From contig DDVI01000089.1 in NCBI GenBank assembly GCA_002345205.1, positions 13,875 to 77,874 of the forward strand: a stretch of 64,000 nucleotides of DNA, written 5' to 3'. Shown piece after piece: positions 8,566 to 17,031 of this stretch. Source of the DNA: Bdellovibrionaceae bacterium UBA2316. GTDB lineage: Bacteria > Bdellovibrionota > Bdellovibrionia > Bdellovibrionales > Bdellovibrionaceae. Numbering within the stretch: position 1 is the stretch's first letter; each line of letters opens with the position of its first letter. Under the pieces are notes generated by a model. That model saw only the letters and a program-made list of their open reading frames with translations, searched no databases and was not told the DNA's origin. The translations under genes and the position numbers were made by a program.

Positions 8566-10089
8566 ATGATTGCGGAATTGGATTGGTTAAAAAAATGGAG
8601 CCTGTACGCACCAAAAACGACAGCTGTTGTTGATGGCGACACCGGCCGAGAATTCACTTATCGCGAACTTTACGATATCTCCCAAAAAGGTGCGGACCTA
8701 CTAAGCTCTAAATTCCAAGTCACGCGTGGTGACCGCGTCGCTATTATTTCCACTAACGAACTTGAATATATTTTTCTACTCTTTGCATTGAAACGATTGG
8801 GCGCCATCCTTGTCCCAATTAATTTTCGCCTGACTCAACGTGAAGTTGAGCACATTGTTGGCGATTGCGGTCCAAAGGTTATTATCTACCAAGATGCTTA
8901 CGCGGATATCATTAATCAACTACCTAGCGCTATTAAACCGAAACCCTACTCAATGGATCAGTGGACGTCTGATCTGGGAACTTTGAACGCGAAAACTCAT
9001 TATGCCGAAGGCGTTAAAGAGCGCGAGTTCGTTAGCGACCCTGCCGATCCGGCCATGATTATCTACACTTCAGGTACTACCGGATCGCCTAAAGGCGCAA
9101 TTCTTTCTCACGAAATGTTATTTTGGAATTCAATCAATACCAGCTTGAGACTGAATATTTCCCAATCGGACACTACCGTTATCTTTCTTCCGTTCTTTCA
9201 TACGGGCGGCTTGAATGTGTTAACAACGCCCTTTTTTCACCGTGGCGCCAAACTCATTTTCATCAAGAAATTTGACGGCGATCAAATTTTAAAGCTTTCT
9301 GAATCCCACAAAGCGACGCTGTTATTTGGTGTTCCCACGACTATGGATATGATGTCTCGATCAGATATTTTCAAAAATGTAGATCTGTCGACATTACGTT
9401 ATGCCATTGTTGGTGGCGAGCCAATGCCGGTGGACTTGATTCATAAATGGCATGATAAAGGGATTCCAATACGCCAGGGCTACGGCTTAACTGAATTTGG
9501 TCCCAATGTATTTTCACTCAATCAAGAAGACGCGATCAGAAAAATCGGCTCAATTGGTTTTGCAAATTTCTATTCTGAAGCAAAGATCGTCGACGACGAT
9601 GGCAAAGAACTGGGCGCAGAACAAATTGGCGAGTTAGTCCTTAAGGGTCATATGTGCATGACCGGCTACTGGAAAAATGAAAAAGCCACTAAAGAAACGA
9701 TCAAAGACGGTTGGCTGCATACCGGAGATTTAGTTAAAAAAGATAGCGAAGGCTACTTTTACGTCGTGGGTCGCAAAAAAGACATGTATAAATCGGGGGG
9801 TGAAAATGTTTATCCTACCGAACTAGAACAAGTTATGCGACACTTACCCGGAGTTCGGGAAGTTGCTGTTGTGGGCGTACCTGATCCAAAATGGGGGGAA
9901 GTTGGCAAAGCTTTCATCGTTAAGGAATCAGCCTCAACCGACCTAACGATTGAAAAAATTAACGACTACTGCGCTAAGAATTTAGCTAAGTTTAAGATCC
10001 CTAAGTACTTTGTTTTTGTTCACGACTTGCCCAAAGGGGATTCTGGCAAAATTTTGAAACGCAAACTTTTAGAATTATATCCTAGTTAA
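8566..10089 (+). CDS. AMP-dependent acyl-CoA synthetase/ligase
   Basis: The 507-residue protein carries the adenylate-forming core motifs IIYTSGTTGSPKGA, GYGLTEFGP and GWLHTGD, the hinge region YVVGRKKDMYKSGG, and a C-terminal Lys in PKGDSGKILKR. These belong to the fatty-acyl-CoA synthetase family, which activates acids through an acyl-AMP. It starts with ATG after a GGGGGGAC stretch and is probably cotranscribed with the KAS III-like gene. It could activate a fatty acid for that protein. Confidence 0.92.
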   Translation: MIAELDWLKKWSLYAPKTTAVVDGDTGREFTYRELYDISQKGADLLSSKFQVTRGDRVAIISTNELEYIFLLFALKRLGAILVPINFRLTQREVEHIVGDCGPKVIIYQDAYADIINQLPSAIKPKPYSMDQWTSDLGTLNAKTHYAEGVKEREFVSDPADPAMIIYTSGTTGSPKGAILSHEMLFWNSINTSLRLNISQSDTTVIFLPFFHTGGLNVLTTPFFHRGAKLIFIKKFDGDQILKLSESHKATLLFGVPTTMDMMSRSDIFKNVDLSTLRYAIVGGEPMPVDLIHKWHDKGIPIRQGYGLTEFGPNVFSLNQEDAIRKIGSIGFANFYSEAKIVDDDGKELGAEQIGELVLKGHMCMTGYWKNEKATKETIKDGWLHTGDLVKKDSEGYFYVVGRKKDMYKSGGENVYPTELEQVMRHLPGVREVAVVGVPDPKWGEVGKAFIVKESASTDLTIEKINDYCAKNLAKFKIPKYFVFVHDLPKGDSGKILKRKLLELYPS

Positions 10090-10149
10090 AACTCAGACGG
10101 CGCCGGCCTAAGATTAGCGACAACTAGGAAAAATTCCGAGATGAGCTAA

Positions 10150-10578
10150 TTGAAGAACTTAAGTTTATCACAACGAATTTCTGTCTATTTGTTTTTGGTT
10201 GTCAGTATATCTACATTTATACTGAGCTCGGCCTTTTTCGTTGTTTTACGTAGCCAAAGTGAAGACGAATTCAAAGTTCAAACAGACGAAGTGCTCAGCA
10301 ACATCAGCCGTTATTACCAAATGCCCATTTGGAATCTGGATTTCAATGCTATTTCAGAAGTGACCGATACCTGGCTTCAGACTCGTTCTGGCGTTTTAGC
10401 TATTAATATTACTGACGAAGTCGGTGGACCGATTATTCAGAAAACAAAAAACAATCAATCGCTAGAGAGCCTTACCAAGCTGCCCCATACGCTATTAAGA
10501 AAAGGCAAAATCATCCATGACGAAAAACAGCATATTGGCTACATTGAAGTGTTGTTCTCAAGAAAGTCTTTCCTATAA
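10150..10578 (+). pseudogene. Truncated sensor histidine kinase (N-terminal sensor part only)
   Basis: The 142-residue frame from a TTG start has a transmembrane helix (about residues 10-32) and a periplasmic sensor domain with YYQMPIWNLDF, and ends at IGYIEVLFSRKSFL. The segment looks like the extracellular sensor of a two-component kinase that should continue with a second helix, HAMP or PAS domain and a kinase core. These are missing and the reading stops abruptly. The next gene starts in the opposite direction and its 3' end runs into this fragment. The simplest reading is that the rest was lost when the adjoining accessory DNA inserted. Confidence 0.7.
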
Positions 10579-11068
10579 AGAAAGCCGCTAATAAAATAAG
10601 AACACCCACTACCCTGTTAATAAAGAGAATGTGACCCAAAGTTATGCTTATTCCAAAAAAATACATAATGGGGTCAAGTAAAACTTTCTCAAAAGTTCTA
10701 AGGTCGATGTCTTTAAAATAATCTAGAACTGTTTCGTAAACTGAAAGATCGCTACTTATAATAACGGGAAGTAGGTCTATTCGGCCATTAACTATGCCTT
10801 TCATTAGAACAAAAATAAAATATATGGATGCGAAAATAACACCTGTGCTTATCCATTTCGTTCTTCGATCTAGTTCGGTCACAAAATTTTTATTGGAAAA
10901 AAGCAGCTTGAAAAAATAGAAAATTAATAGATACAATGCGCAGCCGCTTAACAATTTAAACCATTCATTTTCAATATAATAAAATACCGTTTGTCCATTT
11001 TGATAAACCAAAATGACTAACACTGAATACATTAGAAAAAGAACTAACCCGCTTAATTTTTGAAGCAT
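10511..11068 (-). CDS. Multispanning membrane protein, unknown
   Basis: The 185-residue protein is hydrophobic, with about five predicted membrane segments, and matches no family I recognise. Its last roughly 18 residues (from GKTFLRTT onward) are read antisense through the sensor-kinase fragment, so the original C-terminus was probably altered at the junction. It points away from the island genes. It may be cargo of the island or a fragment of a larger gene. Confidence 0.5.
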   Translation of the reverse strand: MLQKLSGLVLFLMYSVLVILVYQNGQTVFYYIENEWFKLLSGCALYLLIFYFFKLLFSNKNFVTELDRRTKWISTGVIFASIYFIFVLMKGIVNGRIDLLPVIISSDLSVYETVLDYFKDIDLRTFEKVLLDPIMYFFGISITLGHILFINRVVGVLILLAAFFIGKTFLRTTLQCSQYAVFRHG

Positions 11069-11149
11069 TATAATACTGGTTCGATCTTGGATTTAATTGT
11101 GAAAAAAAGGAATAGATGTTGCACCACTGACGCATTAGGCCAACAGTTG

Positions 11150-11178
11150 TTGTCAGCACTTTCCTGGTTCACTATATT
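11150..11178 (+). promoter_or_regulatory. Candidate sigma-70-type promoter for the first island oxygenase gene
   Basis: TTGTCA at 11150-11155 and TATATT at 11173-11178 are spaced by 17 bases. The GTG start at 11182 would lie almost at the expected transcription start. Either the mRNA is nearly leaderless, the true start is further downstream, or the match is chance. Confidence 0.3.
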
Positions 11179-11181
11179 AAT

Positions 11182-11739
11182 GTGCAAACAGAAAATACTC
11201 TTGAGAAACCCATTACCGAGATAGAAGACTATAAAATTCTAGTCTATGACTTACATTCGTCTGCGCTCGCAACTGATGCTATGGGCCTTCTTTCTCAGGA
11301 TGCGGTTTTCAATTACGACGATGCCGCAAATATTTGGGGTGAACTAAACCCTGCATTATTTGACTTGCAACAAAAAATTATTTCTCTTAGTCAGGTCTAC
11401 CAAAGTAAATTTGTACAAGATTCAGAACGCGAAATAGAAAGTTTCGATGGATGGTATGTGAGTACCGCAACCTCTAATACGCATTTGCAAAAGCATCATC
11501 ATCGCGGTCATTCGGACATAAATTGCCTTTATTATGTTTACGCAGATATGCAGGATCCTGGTCCAATTGAAATTTATTTAGAAACTGACGAAAATAGCGC
11601 ACCTCATGAGGAACATTATCTATTTAAACCTTTTCCAGGAGCCCTTATTTTTTTCCCTGGAGCTAGTCCTCACCGCGTTAGACCGTATGAACGCCTTCGT
11701 TTAACAGTGGCCACCAATATCAAATTGAAAAGCAAATAA
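11182..11739 (+). CDS. Putative 2-oxoglutarate/Fe(II)-dependent oxygenase
   Basis: The 185-residue protein has a double-stranded beta-helix pattern in its C-terminal half. QKHHHRGHSDINCLYYV carries candidate iron ligands, and a later His with a following Arg lies in FFPGASPHRVRPYERLRLTVATN. This matches the layout of the putative 2OG-Fe(II) oxygenase family that has the HPHS...FPS..H.V.P..G.R...FN pattern (PF13759-like). It starts the island's plus-strand genes and could hydroxylate a peptide residue. A second, diverged family member is at 13223. The start is GTG. Confidence 0.65.
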   Translation: MQTENTLEKPITEIEDYKILVYDLHSSALATDAMGLLSQDAVFNYDDAANIWGELNPALFDLQQKIISLSQVYQSKFVQDSEREIESFDGWYVSTATSNTHLQKHHHRGHSDINCLYYVYADMQDPGPIEIYLETDENSAPHEEHYLFKPFPGALIFFPGASPHRVRPYERLRLTVATNIKLKSK

Positions 11740-11790
11740 TCCCTTAAAATTGCGGTTGAGTTTTTTAAAATAGCGGACGAATATAAAGTG

Positions 11791-12528
11791 ATGACGGGAA
11801 AAAAAACAGTTTCAACTTTTATATTAGCTTTCCTTACTGCGAGTCTGGTTTTAGCCCAAACGAAACCAACGCCGCCCAAACCGGTACCGGCTCCTAAGGC
11901 ACCTGCGCCTCCGCAGGCCGAAGTTAGCCCATTTGAAAAAAGAACGTTCGCAGAAGGCGAGATAGCTGAAATCAGCTCTATCGCTGGTGGCGGAAATTTA
12001 AGAGCTATCGGAATTGCCACTAAATCTATACAAATGACCGTTTCCAAACCCAAAGCGGGGACTCGCTGCCAGCTGCAGATTTTTCAAACTCCAGAATCTG
12101 TTTTAATGGTTAAGTCTGCCAGCGCCAGTAATGAGCGATGTATAATGGATGGTGAAATTTCGGTTCCTGCCGATGTCAGCTATAAGGCATCTGCAGAAGA
12201 AGGTAATTTAAACATCACAGGCGTAAAATTAGTATCTGAAGTCAGCATGGGTTCGGGAGATATTCTTTTAGATGGAATTGGCTCTAATGCAGAAGTTACT
12301 ATCAGAAGAGGCTCGGTCGTATTAGATCGCGCAACTGTCGGCGCTAAAATTACGGTTCAGGATAGCGCTAACGTACGATGCAATTTTTCGTCAACTCCGG
12401 CGACAGGGATATTAATGATTGAATCCCGCGGCGGATCGGTCGATATAAATCTTCCTAAGGCAACTGCTTCCAGTTTTGGCATTAATTTTAAAATAGAATC
12501 TGGCGATTTTTCCATTAAGCGATTTTAA
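11791..12528 (+). CDS. Exported DUF4097-like beta-helix protein
   Basis: The 245-residue protein has a signal peptide (about residues 1-22, ending near LAQT), a Pro/Ala/Lys-rich linker, and then short repeated beta-strand stretches (ITGVKLVSEVSMGSGDILLDG and similar) as in DUF4097-like putative adhesins. It ends in GDFSIKRF. A second exported protein of the same build, encoded at 23973-24677 on the other strand, ends in GEFKIKRN. The pair suggests a surface or periplasmic role for the island product. No catalytic motif is visible. Confidence 0.6.
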   Translation: MTGKKTVSTFILAFLTASLVLAQTKPTPPKPVPAPKAPAPPQAEVSPFEKRTFAEGEIAEISSIAGGGNLRAIGIATKSIQMTVSKPKAGTRCQLQIFQTPESVLMVKSASASNERCIMDGEISVPADVSYKASAEEGNLNITGVKLVSEVSMGSGDILLDGIGSNAEVTIRRGSVVLDRATVGAKITVQDSANVRCNFSSTPATGILMIESRGGSVDINLPKATASSFGINFKIESGDFSIKRF

Positions 12529-12533
12529 AAATT

Positions 12534-13223
12534 ATGATTTCAAATCGGGAATACTTTAGAAATATTAACCAAAGTATCCATCCTCTAGCAGAGGAAGTAA
12601 CGATTTGTCGTGGCGGCGTCGAAGAGAATCTGTTTGATGCCCGTACGGCGCCAACCGAGCTTCTGGCTCGCTTCACAGAAGAACTAGGACTAAATTTTGG
12701 AATTGGCGTAGATATTAGCCGTCTACAGCAATTCAGTTTTCAAGCCGCGGACGGGATTAGTTATTTTGAAGATAAGCTCATGGCCGTCTATTCAGGTGGC
12801 ACATCGGAATATTTAAATTATTCATTTAATATAAAGCAGCCTCACGATGACTACTGCGTGAATTTTTATTTAGATAGCAGAAAATCGGCCGCTAAGTTTT
12901 ATGACCTAGATATCGATTCTTATGCAAAGCCTACTCTTCCAGAAGGGTCCACATTTGCATCTCCGTTTGGACATGGGATCGCTCCAGACAGTAATCGGCA
13001 GGATGTTTACTTTTGCCATCCCGATTTACACTATGTTGCGCGATTTTTTAGTTTACCGGCACCAACGGTTCCAGAATTAGCTACTATAGATCAAAACCTG
13101 TCCGTTATTAAAGTTTTTGGTCTTTCTTATGATGCTAATTCTTTAAAACCATTAAAACTAAAAAGATATTTCTATCCACAAGATCCAAATATGACCTATA
13201 TTTTGTTCGATGAGGTTCAATAA
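12534..13223 (+). CDS. Unknown island protein
   Basis: This 229-residue soluble protein is not recognised. It is moderately acidic, has no signal peptide, and shows scattered aromatic residues and short beta-like stretches. It lies 5 bases after the DUF4097-like gene, and its stop overlaps the start of the second oxygenase gene (TAATG), so the genes are translationally coupled. The coupling suggests it works together with the oxygenase. Confidence 0.6.
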   Translation: MISNREYFRNINQSIHPLAEEVTICRGGVEENLFDARTAPTELLARFTEELGLNFGIGVDISRLQQFSFQAADGISYFEDKLMAVYSGGTSEYLNYSFNIKQPHDDYCVNFYLDSRKSAAKFYDLDIDSYAKPTLPEGSTFASPFGHGIAPDSNRQDVYFCHPDLHYVARFFSLPAPTVPELATIDQNLSVIKVFGLSYDANSLKPLKLKRYFYPQDPNMTYILFDEVQ

Positions 13224-13804
13224 TGAGTGCCACTTATTTTGAAGGATTTCCCGTAGTAGCCTATGACCTAGCGGCGTATGAAAGTATGCTAAAACCCTTT
13301 TGCGACTTTATGTTATCTGCCGAAGGCGAGAAATTTACATTAGGAGATGATTACGAAACAGATCGAGTAAATATTTGGGATCTAGATATCGATGCCGTTC
13401 GTTTAATGTCGGCAGTCTTTGATACTCATTGTTTGCAGTACTTAGAAGAAATGCATCCTCAGTATAAAGGTAAAAAATTAAATTATGTTCTAGAAAAAGA
13501 TGCTTGGCTGACTACCCCGGAAACAAAACAACATGTACGTATTCATAATCATTTACCACCTTTTATTCGGGCCGAAGACGCCGGTGAGCTGGTCACTGTT
13601 TTTTACGTCCATCTGGATGAAACCATAAATATGAATAATGGCCCACTTGAACTTTTCCATTCACCCGATTTGAAACCGGCTCATATTTGGTTGCCAAAAA
13701 CTTATAATTTGATTCTGATGACACCTCAGGTGTGGCATCGAGCGCGTCCTTTTACGGGTAAACGATACTCTTTAGCGACCGATATCAAAGTGCGAACAGC
13801 GTAA
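13223..13804 (+). CDS. Putative 2-oxoglutarate/Fe(II)-dependent oxygenase, second copy
   Basis: The 193-residue protein has HVRIHNHLPPFI as a candidate iron-ligand segment, a beta-strand stretch VTVFYVHLD, and a C-terminal WHRARPFTGKRYSLATDIKV that supplies the distal His and the Arg expected to bind 2-oxoglutarate. Its end aligns with that of the 11182 gene (HRVRPYERLRLTVATNIKL), so the two are diverged paralogues. The substrate is unknown; a peptidyl hydroxylation is plausible from context. The fold is assigned by motif only. Confidence 0.6.
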   Translation: MSATYFEGFPVVAYDLAAYESMLKPFCDFMLSAEGEKFTLGDDYETDRVNIWDLDIDAVRLMSAVFDTHCLQYLEEMHPQYKGKKLNYVLEKDAWLTTPETKQHVRIHNHLPPFIRAEDAGELVTVFYVHLDETINMNNGPLELFHSPDLKPAHIWLPKTYNLILMTPQVWHRARPFTGKRYSLATDIKVRTA

Positions 13805-13816
13805 AGTAGGATTTAG

Positions 13817-14854
13817 ATGTTTCACGTTTTTGAAAGTATCTATTTTGATTTTCACCACGGGATTTCCGATCACGGTTATGATCGGATCGTCATCGGCAAA
13901 TCAGAATTATTTTCCGCACAAGACTACGCATCGTTTACAGAATTTGTCGAAAAAGAACTTAATGGCAAACCTTCTGATTTTTGGCGATTTTTGCGTTCAT
14001 ATCCCCGAAAATCCTCGCGCCTGATAGTGTATTTAGAGGCGAATCAATTATTAGAATTGCAGCTAGAACTTTGGAAAAATATTTTGCCACATGCTTCAAA
14101 TGATACTTTAGTTCAACTCCACAAAACCTACCTTGAAGACTGTAAATTTCGAAGGTTCCTATCGACAAATGTGGAAAGTGAGAAATCAAAGCAAGGCTAC
14201 TCGATGCTCAAGCCTTTCGATACGGTCACTCTGGAACAAGTTATTCAGAAAATTTCACCTATACCTTTCCTTAAAGAGCTAAAAAAAGAAGAACTCAGTT
14301 TCGAGTACCAACTGAGCGAATTTTTACTGAATCCAAATTCACCGATAAAGGCTTGCGTTTTAGACAAGGTGCGGCATTTTACGTGGTCTAATTGGCTGGC
14401 CGAGCTTGAAATATTAAAAGGCGATATTCTGAACGGAATTATAGACGTAAATCGCCTTCTTCCTGATGATTCGCATATTGATGTCAGCGACCCGACGCTG
14501 CTATTTCACCAAATTATTGGCCACCCTTATCTGAGCTGGGTCACGGATCTTGAATTTTACTCTAGCAATTATGATTTTATCGAGCGAAGCTACGATAAAA
14601 ATATTTTTAAAAAGATCTACGAGCGATTTTATAGCTTATGGCAAGTAAATGGCGAGGATATGAGCGAGCTTATTGATCTGATATACTCCCATCAATATGA
14701 AAAATTACTTTATCGCGACATTCAAAGAAGCTTTGGTTGCGTGTATTCGGCCGGGCGATTTCGCAATCGTATGAATCAAATTTTAATTTCCTGGATTTAC
14801 TCTATGAAACGAGCCAATAACACGGCCGCGTTAAAGTCGTTAAGTCTTAGTTAA
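13817..14854 (+). CDS. Unknown island protein, family shared with 27868 (copy 1)
   Basis: The 345-residue protein begins MFHVFESIYFDFHH and has no recognised domain. It aligns along most of its length with the 365-residue protein at 27868-28965. Shared patterns include SFEYQLSEFLLNPNSP with SFEYHLANHFYNPNGP, a W-W-x(4)-E/M-x-D-[IL]-[FL]-N region, and a C-terminal QRSFGCVYS/KQRFGSIFA with I/LISYI. The protein is mostly helical by eye. One copy lies near each end of the radical-SAM genes, so it may be a binding, scaffolding or immunity component; this is inference. Confidence 0.65.
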   Translation: MFHVFESIYFDFHHGISDHGYDRIVIGKSELFSAQDYASFTEFVEKELNGKPSDFWRFLRSYPRKSSRLIVYLEANQLLELQLELWKNILPHASNDTLVQLHKTYLEDCKFRRFLSTNVESEKSKQGYSMLKPFDTVTLEQVIQKISPIPFLKELKKEELSFEYQLSEFLLNPNSPIKACVLDKVRHFTWSNWLAELEILKGDILNGIIDVNRLLPDDSHIDVSDPTLLFHQIIGHPYLSWVTDLEFYSSNYDFIERSYDKNIFKKIYERFYSLWQVNGEDMSELIDLIYSHQYEKLLYRDIQRSFGCVYSAGRFRNRMNQILISWIYSMKRANNTAALKSLSLS

Positions 14855-14939
14855 TTTATTTAATCCTTTATATTTATGACCCAAAAAACAGATGTATTTG
14901 ATTTCCAAATAGGTTAGCGTTTTCTTTGAATTGTGCCCA

Positions 14940-14947
14940 GGGGAGGG
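14940..14947 (+). promoter_or_regulatory. Ribosome binding site deciding a TTG start
   Basis: GGGGAGGG lies 3 bases before a TTG at 14951. It supports that TTG over the in-frame GTG at 14933, which has no such site and would place the purine-rich stretch inside the coding sequence. Confidence 0.6.
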
Positions 14948-14950
14948 TTC

Positions 14951-16021
14951 TTGAGTAAGGATCTAATTGTATATTTGAAAACTACAGATACTTGCCAACT
15001 AAATTGCGATCATTGTTTTACTAATGGTCAAAATGGAAAAAAAGGTTGGTTCGACGTACCCAAGACAATTGATTTCTTCCAAAGGCTGAAGAAATACCAG
15101 CCTCACTATGATCAAGGCCACTTTGCCTTGCATGGTGGTGAACCCATGCTATGTCCGCCCGAACTTTTATTTGAAGCTTGGCATGGAATCAAAGATTTAT
15201 GGCCAAAACTATGGTGGACAGTTCAGACTAACCTTACCTATTCTTTGACTGATGATAAATTAAAAGTCTTCGATCAAATTTGCAATAAAGTGATAGGCAC
15301 GTCATGGGATTACGGAATTCGCTGGAAAAGTCCTAAACAAAAAGAACTTTGGGCAAAAAACGTAAAACAACTGACTAGCACTGGCCATAAAGTCACCGTG
15401 ATGGTCAGTCTAAATAAAAAACTAATCCAAGAAAAAGAGCCAATCGATATTATTAACGAGTGTGCCGAGCTTGGCATTCAGTACATAAACTTCGAACGTA
15501 TTACAAATGCGGGCAATGCGTCTCTTAATTCAAGCGTCTTTCCGTCGAATAAAGAACTCGATGCTTGGATAATGAAAATGTGGCATCAAACGCAAGAGCA
15601 CCGAACGTGGGAATATATTTCCAATATGTTCTTAGACTCCATTTTTACATCTTTAGTATATAATACACATTCTGGCTGCCGCTCGCGACAATGCGAACAA
15701 AAAATTCTGACTATTAATGCAGACGGAACCGTTGGTGGATGCCCTAACGAAGCGACACATAAACATTATGGTCGTATCGATGATACCATAGAAAAACTAA
15801 TGTATAGTCCGTGTCGCCTATGCAATATTCAAAGCGAAGCGGTACGCAACGATGTATGCAATACCTGCCCGGTCTACGATATTTGTAATGGCGATTGCCA
15901 CCAGTTAGCTTGGCAAGATGATGTATGCGCGGCTCCTCGCAGCCTGATGGTCCATTTGCGCGAGCGCAATGACCAGACCCTTTACAAAGAAATTATGAAT
16001 GGATTCATGGGGCAAGAATGA
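14951..16021 (+). CDS. Radical-SAM/SPASM protein 1
   Basis: The roughly 356-residue protein has the radical-SAM cluster motif CQLNCDHC near its N-terminus and a SAM-binding LHGGEPML. Its Cys-rich SPASM-type C-terminus starts at CRSRQCEQKILTINADG, continues through CRLC and CNTCPVYDICNGDCH, and ends near DDVCAAPRS. SPASM enzymes bind auxiliary iron-sulfur clusters and often modify ribosomal peptides. It is paralogous to radical-SAM 3 at 17632 (shared GTSWDYGIRW/GVSWDHGIRF). Its last codons overlap the next gene by 4 bases. Confidence 0.88.
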   Translation: MSKDLIVYLKTTDTCQLNCDHCFTNGQNGKKGWFDVPKTIDFFQRLKKYQPHYDQGHFALHGGEPMLCPPELLFEAWHGIKDLWPKLWWTVQTNLTYSLTDDKLKVFDQICNKVIGTSWDYGIRWKSPKQKELWAKNVKQLTSTGHKVTVMVSLNKKLIQEKEPIDIINECAELGIQYINFERITNAGNASLNSSVFPSNKELDAWIMKMWHQTQEHRTWEYISNMFLDSIFTSLVYNTHSGCRSRQCEQKILTINADGTVGGCPNEATHKHYGRIDDTIEKLMYSPCRLCNIQSEAVRNDVCNTCPVYDICNGDCHQLAWQDDVCAAPRSLMVHLRERNDQTLYKEIMNGFMGQE

Positions 16022-17031
16022 ATCTACCGGTAGAAAACTTATACGCAAAATTTGGAGACCCTTATCGCGTCGTCGAGTTTCGCGCATTTTCGTTTAATAC
16101 GTGCCGGGCCGGTTGCAAGAATTGCTTCTACCAAAAGACAAATAACGAATTTTATGATTTCCAAAAATGTTATGACCTGGCCGTTGATTTTAAAAAGAAT
16201 CATTACACCTTAGAAACGTTTTACATTCTTCCTACTGACATTTTTGAAAATGATTTTAATTACCGCGTGTTTTACGACGAAAAGTTTAAAAGTGTCGCCA
16301 AGCTATTTAACTATATTGGTGTGGCTTCAACATTAAGGCATGGTTTCGATGAAAAAATATTTGATTATTTCTTTCATGAATTTCCCGGCCTAAAGATTGA
16401 ACTTCACGTTAATCTACTAGAAGAAGAAATTGGAAAACCAGACTACGTACAGTTTTTAAGCCAAACGCTAACGCAGATTAAAACTCAGTACGGCGACCAA
16501 ATCCTGATAAATCTGGCATTAAACATTGGTTCCCAGTGGCAGACCGGTCAGTTAAATCAAGTAAAACACTTAGTAAGTGAGTACTCTCAGGATAAAATAT
16601 TAGAGCTAAATTTTACGTTTATGTTTAACGATAAGATCAGCTACGCGGAAAAAGCACGCCTAATTGAGAGCAGCTATCCCGTTTTAGAATATTTTGGCAG
16701 GGAATTTCAAAAGACCGAGCGACGATTTAATAGTCGCACTTTGTTGCGTAAGCCATCGATCACATTTAAAAATGATCGCATTTACTTATCGCCAATTATT
16801 CCATTTGATGAGTACATCTTTATGGACGAGCCAGATTTTCAGCTGTCAGAAACTAATTTTGATTCGTTTTTGACGACGTATCAAAAAATTGAAGCTAAAA
16901 ACATTCCCCAACGTCAGGAATGCCAAAGCTGTGAACATTTCGAGTATTGTTATGGAAAAGGATTTTTTTCAATTATGAATCATTATAATTTGCCTTGCCT
17001 AAAGGTGTGTGGAGGAAAGAATGGCAACTAA
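16018..17031 (+). CDS. Radical-SAM protein 2 (lacks the usual GGE motif)
   Basis: The 337-residue protein has a CRAGCKNC cluster motif near residue 30 but YILPTD where the SAM-binding GGE is normally found. The C-terminus has CQSCEHFEYCYGKGFFSIMNHYNLPC, a shortened Cys-rich region. It is clearly paralogous to radical-SAM 4 at 19499 (same PTD motif, same C-terminal spacing). It overlaps the previous gene by 4 bases and the precursor-like gene by 11 bases. Confidence 0.82.
   Translation: MNLPVENLYAKFGDPYRVVEFRAFSFNTCRAGCKNCFYQKTNNEFYDFQKCYDLAVDFKKNHYTLETFYILPTDIFENDFNYRVFYDEKFKSVAKLFNYIGVASTLRHGFDEKIFDYFFHEFPGLKIELHVNLLEEEIGKPDYVQFLSQTLTQIKTQYGDQILINLALNIGSQWQTGQLNQVKHLVSEYSQDKILELNFTFMFNDKISYAEKARLIESSYPVLEYFGREFQKTERRFNSRTLLRKPSITFKNDRIYLSPIIPFDEYIFMDEPDFQLSETNFDSFLTTYQKIEAKNIPQRQECQSCEHFEYCYGKGFFSIMNHYNLPCLKVCGGKNGN
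17011..17019 (+). promoter_or_regulatory. Ribosome binding site for the precursor-like gene
   Basis: GGAGGAAAG lies directly before the ATG at 17021. It supports this ATG over an in-frame GTG at 17009 and suggests strong translation of the precursor-like gene. Confidence 0.75.
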
